Below are positions 1-9,297 of a stretch of DNA of 64,000 bases, piece by piece (the first letter of the stretch is position 1; each line of letters begins with the position of its first letter). The notes below the pieces were generated by a model. It made no database searches. It was given only the letters and a program-made list of their open reading frames with translations, and was not told the DNA's origin. This DNA comes from SZUA-36 sp963753105 (GTDB lineage: Bacteria > Pseudomonadota > Gammaproteobacteria > Xanthomonadales > SZUA-36): assembly GCA_963753105.1 (NCBI GenBank), contig CAVWBD010000001.1, positions 124,001 through 188,000 on the forward strand. The letters run 5' to 3'. A program made the position numbers and the translations under genes.

Positions 1-224
1 AAGCAGCCCGCTCTCACTGCCGCGATGGTCTGGAATTTGTCACCCGCGCGGAAAATATGCTCGCCGGGCTGGATCGGACGGGACTTGTTGACGATACTCT
101 CGAATTGCTCAGTATCACTGGCATTGAGGTTACGCGGCAGGCACAGGTTACCCAGGGTGCACTGGCTGCACGCAACCTGCACACGGTCTGGAAAATAAGG
201 TTTATTCTGGTTATCCGTGCCCAT
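1..224 (-). CDS. fnr: Fnr/Anr-type anaerobic transcription regulator, partial (N-terminal 74 residues)
   Basis: The gene starts at the ATG at 224-222 and runs off the left edge. The visible N-terminus carries Cys19, Cys22 and Cys28 (CX2CX5C, in ACSQCTLGNLCLP). This is the spacing of the FNR cluster ligands Cys20/23/29 of E. coli. It is followed by the start of the cyclic-nucleotide-like barrel (RPIQPGEHIFRAGDKFQTI). Fnr holds an oxygen-labile 4Fe-4S cluster and switches on anaerobic genes through TTGAT-N4-ATCAA sites. It lies downstream of hemN on the same strand; hemN is a classic Fnr/Anr target. The fourth ligand and the DNA-binding helix lie outside the window. Confidence 0.93.
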   Translation of the reverse strand, partial: MGTDNQNKPYFPDRVQVACSQCTLGNLCLPRNLNASDTEQFESIVNKSRPIQPGEHIFRAGDKFQTIAAVRAGC

Positions 225-305
225 AAAAAGCCAAACCCAACGCCACAAAATTCAACTAAGCGGTGGATTATAGCCTAACAGAGCATTCAGGGTCTGTTAT
301 CCCTT

Positions 306-1697
306 CTAGATGACTTTTGAGTAAGATTTGCCTTGCCGGTCGTTGACCAGGTATTCGTCAAATTTCATGGCTACGGCGCGCAGCAACAGGTGTCCGGTCG
401 GGGTGACTTCCAGCCCGCGGTCCTTTAATTTGACCAGGCCGTCATCCTGAAGTGGTTTGAGCAACTCCAATTCCGGCGCAAAGTGGTTGGAAAAATCAAT
501 GTGATATCGCTTCTCGATATCACCGAACCGAACCCTGCCCTGGCACATGATCGCAGAGACAACCGCGCGCCTGATACGGTCCTCGCCACTGAGGCTCAGG
601 CCCCGCCAGATAGGCAAGGCGCCATCTTTGAGGGTTACCTGCCAGTCGCGGATATCCTTGCGGTTCTGGGCAAAACTGTTGCCCACCTTGCTGATCGCAC
701 TGACACCCATACCCACCAGGTCTGTTTCGCGGCAGGTGGAATAGCCCTGGAAATTACGCTGCAAGGTACCATCCTTCATCGCCAGCGATAACTCATCGTC
801 TGGCAGGGCAAAATGATCCATACCGATATAGACATAGCCGGCTTCAACCAGCTTGCCGATGGTCGAGGCCATCAACTGCAAGCGGACTTCGGGACTCGGC
901 ACGTCATCGGATTTGATCATGCGCTGGGCGCTGAACAGATGCGGCAGGTGTGCGTAGTTGTACACCGACAGGCGATCCGGACGCGCCGTGAGTACCGTGT
1001 CAATCGTCTTCTCGAACGATTTGGCGGTCTGTAGCGGCAGACCATAAATCAAATCCACGGACACCGAGTTGAAACCGTTTGCCCGCGCGTCGTCGATCAA
1101 CTCCAGCGTCTTGTCCCGGTCCTGTTCACGGTTGACGGCTTTTTGCACGGCCGGGTCGAAATCCTGGATGCCCAGGCTGACACGGTTAAATCCAATTTCG
1201 GCCAGGAAGACCAGCCTGTCGCGATCCACCGTACGTGGATCGATCTCGATGGAAAATTCCCTGCTCTGAGACCGGCTCAACAGGAAGCTGGCCGACAGTT
1301 GCTCCATGATCGCCTTGATCTGCTCGTCATCGTGATAGGTCGGTGTCCCGCCGCCGAAGTGCAACTGGATAACCTGCCGGTCTGCATCGAACAGTTCGCC
1401 CTGCATCCGGATCTCCTGTTCCAGGTACTGCAGGTAGGTGTTCGCACGTTTCGTGCTCTGCGTAACCTTCTTGTTACAGGCGCAGTAGTAGCAGAGCTGC
1501 TTGCAAAACGGCAGGTGCACGTACAGTGACAAGGGCCTGGGAATCAGGTCGTCGTTACTGTTCTGGACATGACGCTGGTAAGCCTCTGCGTCAAAACCCT
1601 CGTGAAACTGTAAAGCGGTCGGATAGGAGGTATAACGAGGCCCAGCCAAGCCGTACTTGCTTATCAGCTCTGTTGGAAATGACTTCTTTATACCCAT
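306..1697 (-). CDS. hemN: oxygen-independent coproporphyrinogen III oxidase (HemN)
   Basis: 463 residues, the usual HemN length. It is a radical SAM enzyme that converts coproporphyrinogen III to protoporphyrinogen IX without oxygen, in cytosolic haem synthesis. Cys65, Cys69, Cys72 and Cys74 (CKQLCYYCAC) form the CX3CX2CXC cluster motif diagnostic of true HemN rather than HemW. The SAM-binding GGGTP follows near residue 115, and the HemN C-terminal domain is present. A gap of about 80 bases separates its end from fnr, so the two may be co-transcribed. A near-perfect FNR/Anr palindrome lies about 250 bases upstream (1944-1957). Confidence 0.96.
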   Translation of the reverse strand: MGIKKSFPTELISKYGLAGPRYTSYPTALQFHEGFDAEAYQRHVQNSNDDLIPRPLSLYVHLPFCKQLCYYCACNKKVTQSTKRANTYLQYLEQEIRMQGELFDADRQVIQLHFGGGTPTYHDDEQIKAIMEQLSASFLLSRSQSREFSIEIDPRTVDRDRLVFLAEIGFNRVSLGIQDFDPAVQKAVNREQDRDKTLELIDDARANGFNSVSVDLIYGLPLQTAKSFEKTIDTVLTARPDRLSVYNYAHLPHLFSAQRMIKSDDVPSPEVRLQLMASTIGKLVEAGYVYIGMDHFALPDDELSLAMKDGTLQRNFQGYSTCRETDLVGMGVSAISKVGNSFAQNRKDIRDWQVTLKDGALPIWRGLSLSGEDRIRRAVVSAIMCQGRVRFGDIEKRYHIDFSNHFAPELELLKPLQDDGLVKLKDRGLEVTPTGHLLLRAVAMKFDEYLVNDRQGKSYSKVI

Positions 1698-2204
1698 ACC
1701 TTGCTTCCCCGACTGCTTAGACGGACAGGGATGCGTCCTCCGTTTTCAAACAGTAAACCCGGTCTTTATGCGGAAAAATCATCGTGATTATTCCGGGTTT
1801 TGCCCTGTTAAACCTGTCAAATATGACAACTAACCTGTGCAGCGCACGTTATCACCGGGCCATACGGTCACAAATGACTCAGGTCAAGATTTTCCGAGGA
1901 ACGCCTATTTACAGCCATTTGCGGCGCAACAAAGCAATATTTTTTGACTTGTGTCAATTTGTCGGCGCGTCATACGCGATAGATGAGCAGCCCTTTCACA
2001 GACCTTTTATTCGCTTTGCGGCACGATGAAAATGAAAAACAAAATTGCAGCAACAGCATGCATTTCGGGATCAATAATTCACCTGAATTACCAAACAGGG
2101 CAGAATGAAATCGTGTTTAAAAGACCTCAGCGCAACCCTGTCTTATGTAATATAAATGCAGTTTTCCGGGTTATATAATAAATACCGGAACTGGAGAAAC
2201 TCGA
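1698..2204. other. divergent intergenic region between hemN and the DUF3313 gene
   Basis: About 500 bases without a convincing gene. It holds three short inverted repeats: AATCA-TCG-TGATT at 1777-1789, TGTCA-AATA-TGACA at 1815-1828, and the FNR-like palindrome at 1944-1957. The AT-rich end near 2150-2190 (TTATATAATAAAT) is a plausible -10 region for the rightward gene, whose GGAG ribosome site lies just before 2205. The two left-hand palindromes sit nearest hemN and are candidate operators; no specific regulator is assigned. Confidence 0.5.
1944..1957. promoter_or_regulatory. FNR/Anr-box-like palindrome
   Basis: TTGAC-TTGT-GTCAA is a perfect 5-4-5 palindrome matching the FNR/Anr consensus TTGAT-N4-ATCAA at 8 of 10 positions. 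It lies in the divergent hemN region, about 250 bases from the hemN start and about 250 bases from the 2205 gene. fnr itself lies next to hemN, so oxygen control of this region is a reasonable inference. The distance would imply a long leader or a distal site. Confidence 0.55.
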
Positions 2205-2879
2205 ATGAAAACACTCAACACCCTGTTGATTACGCTCGTCTGTCTGGCCCTGCCCTTAGCAGCGACCTCCGCTGACAAGGAACCACCGGCAGTAACCGTG
2301 GATGGCCTGCACCTGCTCAAAGACACCAAGATGGCGCGTGTCTATGCCAAGCCGGGTGTGGACCTGTCCGGCTACCAGCGGATTTACCTGGTCAAACCGC
2401 AGGTTGCATTTGTCAAGGACTGGCAAAAGACGCAGAACCGCATTCCCAACCACACTATTACCCCTGATGACATACAGCGCATCAAGCTTGGGTTGGCCGA
2501 CCTGTTTATGGAAACATTCAAACAGGAACTGCAGGATAACGGCGGTTATGACGTCGTTGAAGAAATCGCGGACGACGTGCTGGTTGTGCAGCCCGCAATC
2601 ATTGACCTGAACATCTTTGCCCCGTACACACCCAGGAATCGCAACGACCGCAGTGCCATGGCCTCGGTAGGGACAATGACCCTGTACATGGAATTACTTG
2701 ATTCGGTCACCGGCGACAAACTGGTCATGACGATCGATAACAAGTACGACCGCTCCATGACCAGTACTTTCAGGTCAAACAAGGACCGCAATGAAACCGC
2801 CGCCAGGGAAATGCTGGGAGAGTGGGCCGAACTGTTGCGCCTGGCGCTGGACGAGGCGCGTGAGGTCGTCACACAGTGA
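2205..2879 (+). CDS. DUF3313-like secreted protein
   Basis: 224 residues with an N-terminal signal peptide (hydrophobic to about residue 20, cleavage likely after TSA). There is no lipobox cysteine, so it is probably periplasmic. The sequence resembles the DUF3313 family of small exported proteins (blocks YQRIYLVKPQVAF and VVQPAIIDLNIFAP). The biochemical role is unknown. A GGAG ribosome site precedes the ATG. The gene ends convergently with nhaD, with a shared hairpin between them. Confidence 0.7.
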   Translation: MKTLNTLLITLVCLALPLAATSADKEPPAVTVDGLHLLKDTKMARVYAKPGVDLSGYQRIYLVKPQVAFVKDWQKTQNRIPNHTITPDDIQRIKLGLADLFMETFKQELQDNGGYDVVEEIADDVLVVQPAIIDLNIFAPYTPRNRNDRSAMASVGTMTLYMELLDSVTGDKLVMTIDNKYDRSMTSTFRSNKDRNETAAREMLGEWAELLRLALDEAREVVTQ

Positions 2880-2880
2880 C

Positions 2881-2908
2881 GGGCTGACCCGAAAGGGGCA
2901 GCCCCTTT
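2881..2908. terminator. hairpin between convergent genes
   Basis: GGGCTG-A-CCC-GAAA-GGG-G-CAGCCC forms a 9-bp stem with one internal mismatch, followed by CTTTAT on the plus strand. It sits exactly between the ends of the DUF3313 gene and nhaD and could serve both directions. The T-tract is short. Confidence 0.5.
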
Positions 2909-2909
2909 A

Positions 2910-4268
2910 TCAGAAGCTCCCGGCGTTCACCCAGAAATGCACCGCGATACTGGCCGCGTAGCCCAGGGCGACGGCCCAGGTCCATTTGAGGTGGGCAAAA
3001 AACGTGTAGATACCACGTGCCTGGCCCATGACGGCGACGCCCGCTGCCGAGCCGATGGACAGCATCGAGCCACCGACGCCCGCTGTCAGCGTGACCAGTA
3101 ACCACTGGCCCTGGCTCATATCGGGATCCATGGCCAGCACGGCGAACATCACCGGTATGTTATCCACCAGGGCCGAGGCGATACCGACCAACACGTTGGA
3201 AATGCTCGGGCCCAGACCCGTGTACAGCAATTCGGACCCCACTGCCAGGTAACCGAACGCACCGAGTCCGCCAACACACAGGATCACACCATAGAAAAAC
3301 ATCAACGTATCCCACTCGGCTCTTTGCAGGTTGCTGTAGATGTCATAGAACCTCTTGTTGGCCTCGGCAGGACCCCCGTGCATCGCGGCAATACCCAGGG
3401 CCGAGCTTTCGACCATCTGCTGGGCCGCCATGCTCTGGTCCCTGCGCTGCAGGTAATAACCAAACAGCTTCAGGAAACCCAGCCCTGTCATCATGCCGAT
3501 CACCGGTGGCAGGTGCAGGAAGTTGTGCATGGACACCGCCATGGAGATGGTGACAATGAAAAGCCCCACCACGACCCACGCGCCGTGTTGCAGGTGCGCT
3601 TCTTCGTGCACCGGGTCGGGTTTGCCCGCTGGCAGGGCAAACGACAGGATACCGGCGGTTACCAGCCAGTTGACAATGGATGGCAATACCAGGGCAAAAA
3701 AATCGCCGAACTGAATATGTCCCTTCTGCCATACCATCAGGGTCGTGATGTCACCAAACGGGCTGAAAGCGCCACCGGCATTGGCGGCTACCACGATGTT
3801 GATACAGGCCAGCGCGACGAAACGGTAATTGTTGCCACCCACTGATATGACCACGGTGGCCATCAAAAGCGCCGTGGCCAGGTTATCTGCAATCGGTGAC
3901 ATCAAAAATGCGATGCCACCGGTGATCCAGAAGACCTGGCGCAGCGAGAAACCCTGGCCGACCAGCCAAACACGCAGCACGTTGAAAATACCGCGCTCCT
4001 CCATCGTATTGATAAAGGTCATTGCCGCGAGCAGGAACAGGAATAACTCGGCGAATTCGAGCAGGTTGTGCCGTACCAGTTCCTCTGCCGTATGGACATC
4101 ACCAACACTGGCGTAGGCAAGGGCAACCAGCATCCAGATGATACCTGCGGCCACGATGACCGGTTTTGATTTTTTCAGATGAATATTCTCTTCGAAAATC
4201 ACCAGTACGTAAGCGGCGATGAAAATCAGGATCGCCAGGTAACCGGCCCAGTGTGAAGTCATGTCCAT
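2910..4268 (-). CDS. nhaD: NhaD-type Na+/H+ antiporter
   Basis: 452 residues with about 12 hydrophobic segments, an inner-membrane protein of the ion transporter superfamily. The conserved NhaD blocks FLMSPIADNLATALLMATV and NAGGAFSPFGDITTLMVWQKG are present, carrying membrane Asp and Thr residues expected at the Na+ site. A second repeat-half block, ALVDNIPVMFAVLAM, follows near residue 365. It exports Na+ in exchange for H+, typical of marine or alkaliphilic bacteria. It is transcribed toward the DUF3313 gene and starts about 40 bases after the end of the CadC-like regulator on the same strand, so that regulator could control it. Confidence 0.9.
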   Translation of the reverse strand: MDMTSHWAGYLAILIFIAAYVLVIFEENIHLKKSKPVIVAAGIIWMLVALAYASVGDVHTAEELVRHNLLEFAELFLFLLAAMTFINTMEERGIFNVLRVWLVGQGFSLRQVFWITGGIAFLMSPIADNLATALLMATVVISVGGNNYRFVALACINIVVAANAGGAFSPFGDITTLMVWQKGHIQFGDFFALVLPSIVNWLVTAGILSFALPAGKPDPVHEEAHLQHGAWVVVGLFIVTISMAVSMHNFLHLPPVIGMMTGLGFLKLFGYYLQRRDQSMAAQQMVESSALGIAAMHGGPAEANKRFYDIYSNLQRAEWDTLMFFYGVILCVGGLGAFGYLAVGSELLYTGLGPSISNVLVGIASALVDNIPVMFAVLAMDPDMSQGQWLLVTLTAGVGGSMLSIGSAAGVAVMGQARGIYTFFAHLKWTWAVALGYAASIAVHFWVNAGSF

Positions 4269-4301
4269 ATAAGTCTCTTTCCCATCATTACCGTGTGATT
4301 G

Positions 4302-6270
4302 TCAGATACATTCGAAACTATCGGCCCCGGTAGGTTTGCAGCGGTCAGGCCAGCCATATTTTTCCCAGAATTCAACATTACCCAAGGCAGCGGCCCACTC
4401 CTTGAAGCGTGGATCACGACGTACCGCCACCGCCCAGTTGTTCCATACCTGGGTATGAATTTGTAACTTGACTATATCGCTGAGCGGATCGATACCAAGG
4501 TCGAAAACCCGGGGCGAGCCGAGAATCAGCAGCGCTTCGAATGCCACGATCCTGGACAGTTCACCCTGCTCGACTGCGGCCAGGACTGCAAGCGCTGCCT
4601 GCTCCGACCTGGCGGGGTCCTCAAGACCATCAATGATCAAATCAGCCCAGGCCGCCGGCAATACACCCGAGCGCATCTTCACATCGCGCAAAAGCTCACG
4701 CGCCTGGTCGAAATGTTTGACGTTTATGGCGCACAGACCGAGGACATATTGACGATAGGTGAAGTTCTCAAGCTGTTTCAGTATCTTCCTCGCGCTCGCC
4801 GGGTCACCGGCAAAGTTCAGCGCCGTTGCCAACGACCAGCCGATGTGTTCGTTCAGGGGTTCCAGTTTATAAACCTCGGTTAACGGCTCCAGTAACTCGT
4901 CAAAATAGCCAAGCCGGATGTGCAGCATGGCTTTCCAGTGAAGGACATCTGAACTATTCCTGCCAATGGCATTGATTTTTTCATACATGGCATGGGCATT
5001 GACCATATCGTTGCGGGTTTCATAAATCAGCGCCAGGGCACTGAGGGCTTCGGTCGAACGGGGGTCGAGTTCCAGCGCCAGGTTGGCGCTGGTTTCAGCG
5101 GATTGCACATATGTTTCCCTGTCCAGGGTGTCGTCATAGGAAATCAGGAGCCTGGAGACCAGTGCGATACCCGCGTGCGCCTTTGCAAATCCCGGGTCTT
5201 CTGCAACAGCTCTTTCAAAATACTCAAGAGCCTCGTGCAGACCCTTTTCCCGCGTGGAAATGCGGTTGTTCAACAGTTCGCGGCCTTGCAAGTACAACTC
5301 AAAGGCCGCCAGATTCCCGGTCGTATTCAGCCTCGAGTCAATCGTGCTGTTTTCATCCAGGGTCAGTTTGAGCGACTGGGCAATACTGGCCGCGATGTCG
5401 TCCTGGATTTCGAACACCTCGTCCATGACCCGGTCATAGTTCTGCGACCAGATGTGATAGCCGGTCTGGACATCGACCAACTGGGCGGTGATACGTATTT
5501 GTTCTTCGGTATGCCGGACACTGCCCTCGAGTATTTTCGCAACCCTCAGCCTGGGTGCGATCTCTATCGTGGTCAGGCCCGAATCACGAAATGCGAACGA
5601 TGACGTGCGCGCCGCGACCTCAAGACCGTCCATGCGCGCCAGCAGGTTGATGATCTCTTCCGCAATGCCGTCACCCAGGTACTGGTGGGTCCGGCCATCC
5701 GTCAAATCAACGAACGGCAGCACGGCGATCGAATTCTGGTTGGACGGCGCAACCACCGTTGCGGCCGCAGTATCCGCAAGCTGGCCGGCTTGCCGGAATT
5801 TGGATATGGTCATCAACGACCCATGGTAAAGAGCCAGCACGGCGAAGATACCCACCAGGCCATACGAGGTATAGCGGACAGTGCGCGCTTTGAAGTGCAC
5901 CATGTCTTGTTCCGCCGCGGTTTCCCCATTTGTGTCATCAAGCGTGGAATCGACCCGTTCGACCGGGACAATTAACCTGTACCCACTACCGCGGACAACC
6001 GCGATGTATGGATCCTCTTCCTGCCCATCGCTCAATGCCTTGCGCAACAGCAAGACGCGCTTGTTGACCGTCCCGCGGTCGACCACCAGCCCTTCCCAGA
6101 CCTCACTTTCAAGCTGGTCCGTTGATACGACATTGGGTGCGTGCCGCGCCAACGCGAGCAGCAGTTTGAAAGACAAACGTGGAATTGGCACGACAGTCCC
6201 CGTCGCGCTTGACCTCCTGCGTGCCTGCGTCGAGCACCAGATCTCCGATGCGGTAGCACTCAAGGCCCAC
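4302..6270 (-). CDS. CadC-type winged-helix regulator with TolB-like and TPR domains, frameshifted near the N-terminus
   Basis: The main frame encodes an OmpR/CadC winged helix (PRLSFKLLLALARHAPNVVS to RGSGYRLIVPV), a membrane segment near residues 130-150, a TolB-like block (IAVLPFVDLTDG) and TPR-like helices to residue 653. The expected family N-terminus is in another frame. A GTG at 6270-6268, with GGAG 8 bases upstream, begins VGLECYRIGDLVLDAGTQEV, and this joins the main frame if one G is removed from the GGGG run at 6198-6201. The only in-frame alternative is a TTG at 6263 giving an unrelated leader. As sequenced the start of the winged helix is broken. Membrane-anchored regulators of this type bind DNA directly; the inducer is unknown. 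Confidence 0.8.
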
Positions 6271-6657
6271 TAAAAATACTCCATGTGATGAGAGTTAAAA
6301 TCTGTCCAGGGGAGCAATCGTACCCCATCTGGAAACGTTCCGTAAATCTTCCACCAATTTTCCCCCTGGCAAATTTCTTTATACGCCGCACTGATCTATA
6401 TTGACGTCGTGCACTTGGGGCTGTACTGATGGTTCCTCTCCGGTGCCCGGTTGTGAACTGGTGATTGCTGGGTTTGTGATCTGTAAGTGACCAGGTTTGA
6501 GACGCGTGGTTTGTCCTCCGAAATACTGCCACCGGCTTTACCTGATCCAGGCACCACATCCACAGAACCGGGCAAAGGGCAGAGGAATACGTCAGGGGTT
6601 GAATAGCAATAATAAAGCAACTCTAGGCCGGGCACTTATTAAAATAATAAGAAAAGT

Positions 6658-6688
6658 GGGATAACTGCAGGAAGGCTGCAGTTATCCC
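6658..6688. terminator. perfect 13-bp hairpin, terminator-like on both strands
   Basis: GGGATAACTGCAG-GAAGG-CTGCAGTTATCCC is a perfect stem followed by GATTTTTGG on the plus strand and preceded by an A-rich run (T-rich on the minus strand). It lies upstream of both flanking genes rather than at the end of either one. An operator is an alternative. Confidence 0.55.
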
Positions 6689-6704
6689 GATTTTTGGTTA
6701 TACG

Positions 6705-6767
6705 CCCGGTTCCCGTAGTCCGGTTTGATTTCTCCCCCCCCTAAAACTGGCTTCTAAGGGAACCGGG
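6705..6767. other. nested inverted-repeat structure
   Basis: The outer stem CCCGGTTCCC (6705-6714) pairs perfectly with GGGAACCGGG (6758-6767). Inside it, CCGGTTT near 6720 can pair with AAACTGG near 6745 with one GU pair, leaving a C-rich loop. It lies about 110 bases before the likely tatT start. It could be a leader-RNA fold or a DNA element; no known riboswitch was recognised. Confidence 0.45.
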
Positions 6768-6877
6768 TTCTTAAAGCCCTGGCGCAGTCAGTGCCGCCCC
6801 TCATCGTCCAATCTGTACAGCATAGAGCCGTATATCGGTTTATAATCGCTGCTCGCAAAAACCGGGCAAAACTTGAC

Positions 6878-7739
6878 GTGAACTTGATCGACAAAAAAAT
6901 AGTGCTGATTCCATTCGTGCTGCTGTTGCTCGGTGCATGCGCCTCGCTGATGCAATCGGCAACCAGCAGCATGGCCTCGAACCTCAGTTCCGCCATGCTG
7001 AACCAGGATGATCCGGAAACAGTACGCGACGGCGCACCGGCATATTTGCTGATGCTCGACAGCTTTATCGAGGGCTCGCCCAACGATGCCGCAATGCTGG
7101 CTGCAGCCGCAGAACTATATGCCGCCTACGGGGTAGTTTTTGTCGATGATCCCGAGCGCGCTGACCGGCTCACCAGCCGCGCACTCGCTTATGGCACGAC
7201 AATCCCTGTGCGCCAGCAACGATCAAATCTGTGCTCTTGAGGACCTTCCATTCAAGGAATTCACCAGCGTACTGGACAAAACGGATAAAAGGGACTCTGC
7301 CAGTCTTTACGCCTACGGCCTGGCATCCATCGCTTATGTCAAGGTACACAGTGATGACTGGGGCGCGATGACCCGTTTGCCGCGTGTCGAGGCTGCCCTG
7401 AAGCGCCTGCAGGAATTGGATGCTGGCTATAACGCAGTCCAGGTGGAGCATTATCTCGCGGTATTGAACACCATCCGGCCACCAGCGCTGGGCGGGGACT
7501 TCGAGGCCGGTAAAGCACACTTTGAACGTGCCCTCGAGTTATCCGGCGGCAAAGACCTGTCAGTCACCGTGGATTACGCGCGCTATTATGCACGCACACT
7601 GTACGACCGCGAGCTGCATGACCGATTGTTGCAAGAGGTCATTTCCGCGGAACCAATCCAGGACGGCTACACTCTATTCAATACACTGGCTCAACGTGAA
7701 GCGCAGGAACTGCTCGATACGGCAGAAGAATATTTCTAG
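6878..7739 (+). pseudogene. tatT: TRAP transporter-associated lipoprotein TatT, frameshifted
   Basis: The first frame, from a GTG at 6878 or TTG at 6884, has a lipoprotein signal (LLLLGACA) and helical repeats ending in DRLTSRALAYG. The family sequence resumes in the +1 frame as ARQSLCASNDQICALEDLPFKEF and runs to 7739. Removing one G from the GG at 7193-7194 joins them into about 287 residues, as expected for TatT. TatT is a periplasmic TPR-like protein that partners the TRAP substrate-binding protein. dctP, dctQ and dctM follow directly, confirming the assignment. As sequenced the product is truncated. Confidence 0.8.
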
Positions 7740-7762
7740 GGCCTCAAGGAATAAATACATTG

Positions 7763-8789
7763 ATGATCTCCCGTTTTAAAACCAGCTACCTCGTCATCGG
7801 GCCTGCTACTGCTTACAATGGCATCGGCGGCCACCGCCCAGACCATCAAACTGGCTACCCTGGCCCCCGAGGGCTCGGCATGGATGAAAGACATGCGGGC
7901 CGGGGCCAAGGAAATCTCCGAGCGGACACAGGGCCGGGTCTCATTCAAGTTTTACGGTGGCGGCGTGCAGGGCAATGACAAGCAGGTATTGCGCAAGATG
8001 CGTATCGGCCAGTTGCACGGTGGTGCGTTTACATCAACCACGCTCGGAGAGTTCCAGAAAGACTCGATGCTTTATGCCATGCCCATGTTGTTCAGCGACC
8101 TCGAAGAAGTGCAATTTGCCAGGCAACGCATGGACGACAAGTTGCGGAATCTCCTGGAGGCGGCCGGTTACGTCAACTTTGGCTTTGCCGGTGGTGGCTT
8201 TGCCCACCTGATGTCAAATCGCCCGATTGCGAACCTCGATGATATGCAGGGTCTGAAAGTCTGGATTCCTGACGGCGATCACCTGGCCTACGGCGCCGCC
8301 AAGGCCCTGGGTATTTCGCCGGTCACGATGCCGTTAACAGATGTGCTGACCGGCCTGCAGACGGAACTGATCGATACCATCATGGGGCCACCGGCTGGCA
8401 CGATCGTGTTGCAGTGGAACACCGGGGTCAGCTACATCACCGAGCTGCCGCTGGCTTACATATTCGCCATGCTGGTGATAGACAAGAAGTTTTTTGACCG
8501 CATACAGGCCGACGACCAGGCCATCGTTCGCGAAGTCATGGAACGGGTTTACCGGGGCTTCGACGAGCAGGGTAACGAGGACAATGAAAATGCCTTCCAG
8601 GCCCTGCTCGACGACGGCATGAAACCGGTGACACCCGACCAGGGCCAAATCTCCGTGTGGCGTGATGCAGCCAGGGCATCCAACCATGAACTGGCCCGCA
8701 AAGGCGTAGTGGACAGCGCATTGCTGGATGAAGCTGAGTGCTATATCGATGCCTACCGTACGGGTAAACAGGCAGATGGTTGCGGTTAA
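7763..8789 (+). CDS. dctP: TRAP transporter substrate-binding protein DctP, signal peptide frameshifted
   Basis: The mature part is in frame from 7818 (QTIKLATLAPEGSAWMKDM to the end, about 323 residues) and has the full DctP fold. The natural start is probably the ATG at 7763, with AAGGA upstream, giving MISRFKTSYLVI. This joins LLLLTMASAATA only if one G is dropped from GGG at 7799-7801. Read literally, translation would need the internal ATG at 7818 and would lose most of the signal peptide, which would prevent export. DctP captures organic acids or similar anions in the periplasm and passes them to DctQM. The ligand is not predictable here. Confidence 0.85.
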
Positions 8790-9297
8790 ATCGTTTTTAG
8801 ACAAGCTGGAAAAAGCCGGAACCTACGGGGAAGACCTCGTACTGCTGATCATCCTGGTCAGCATGATCCTGCTGGCCGGCGTACAGATTTTCCTCAGGAA
8901 TTTTCTTGATACCAGCCTGTTCTGGGGAGATGAAATGCTACGCCTGATGGTCCTGTGGCTGACGCTGGCCGGTGGGCTCGCGGCCAGCAGGATGGACAAA
9001 CACATCAGCATCGAGGTGCTGGACCGGTTCCTGCCACGCGGCGCCCAATTAATCACGAAAATAATCATCGACTTGTTCACCGCTTTTATCTGTGCCCTGT
9101 TTGCCTGGCACAGCGCCCGTTTTGTCATGGGTTCCTATGAATTTGGTGACACCCTGATGAACAATACGCCCGCCTGGATGATGCAGATTATCCTGCCTGT
9201 CGGTTTTGGCCTGATGGCCTACCGCCACCTGGTACTGGCGGTCAAACGGACCTTAATCCCTGCCGCCGTGACAATCGATAGCGGTTCCGGCCAATGA
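8776..9297 (+). CDS. dctQ: TRAP transporter small permease DctQ
   Basis: About 173 residues from the ATG at 8776, which overlaps the end of dctP; an ATG at 8728 in the same frame is less likely. Four hydrophobic segments and the family motif WGDEMLRLMVLWLTLAGG around residue 45 identify DctQ. It forms the membrane complex with DctM, driven by a Na+ gradient in characterised TRAP systems. Its stop overlaps the dctM start (ATGA). Confidence 0.9.
   Translation: MVAVKSFLDKLEKAGTYGEDLVLLIILVSMILLAGVQIFLRNFLDTSLFWGDEMLRLMVLWLTLAGGLAASRMDKHISIEVLDRFLPRGAQLITKIIIDLFTAFICALFAWHSARFVMGSYEFGDTLMNNTPAWMMQIILPVGFGLMAYRHLVLAVKRTLIPAAVTIDSGSGQ

Larger units (their letters stand above)
6271..6877. other. 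600-base divergent intergenic region with strong inverted repeats
   Basis: No supported gene. The left half (6300-6600) has only short uncharacterised open frames. The right half carries a perfect 13-bp hairpin at 6658-6688 and a nested inverted-repeat structure at 6705-6767. A terminator-like hairpin between two outward-facing genes suggests that a separate short transcript may be made here. Confidence 0.5.
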
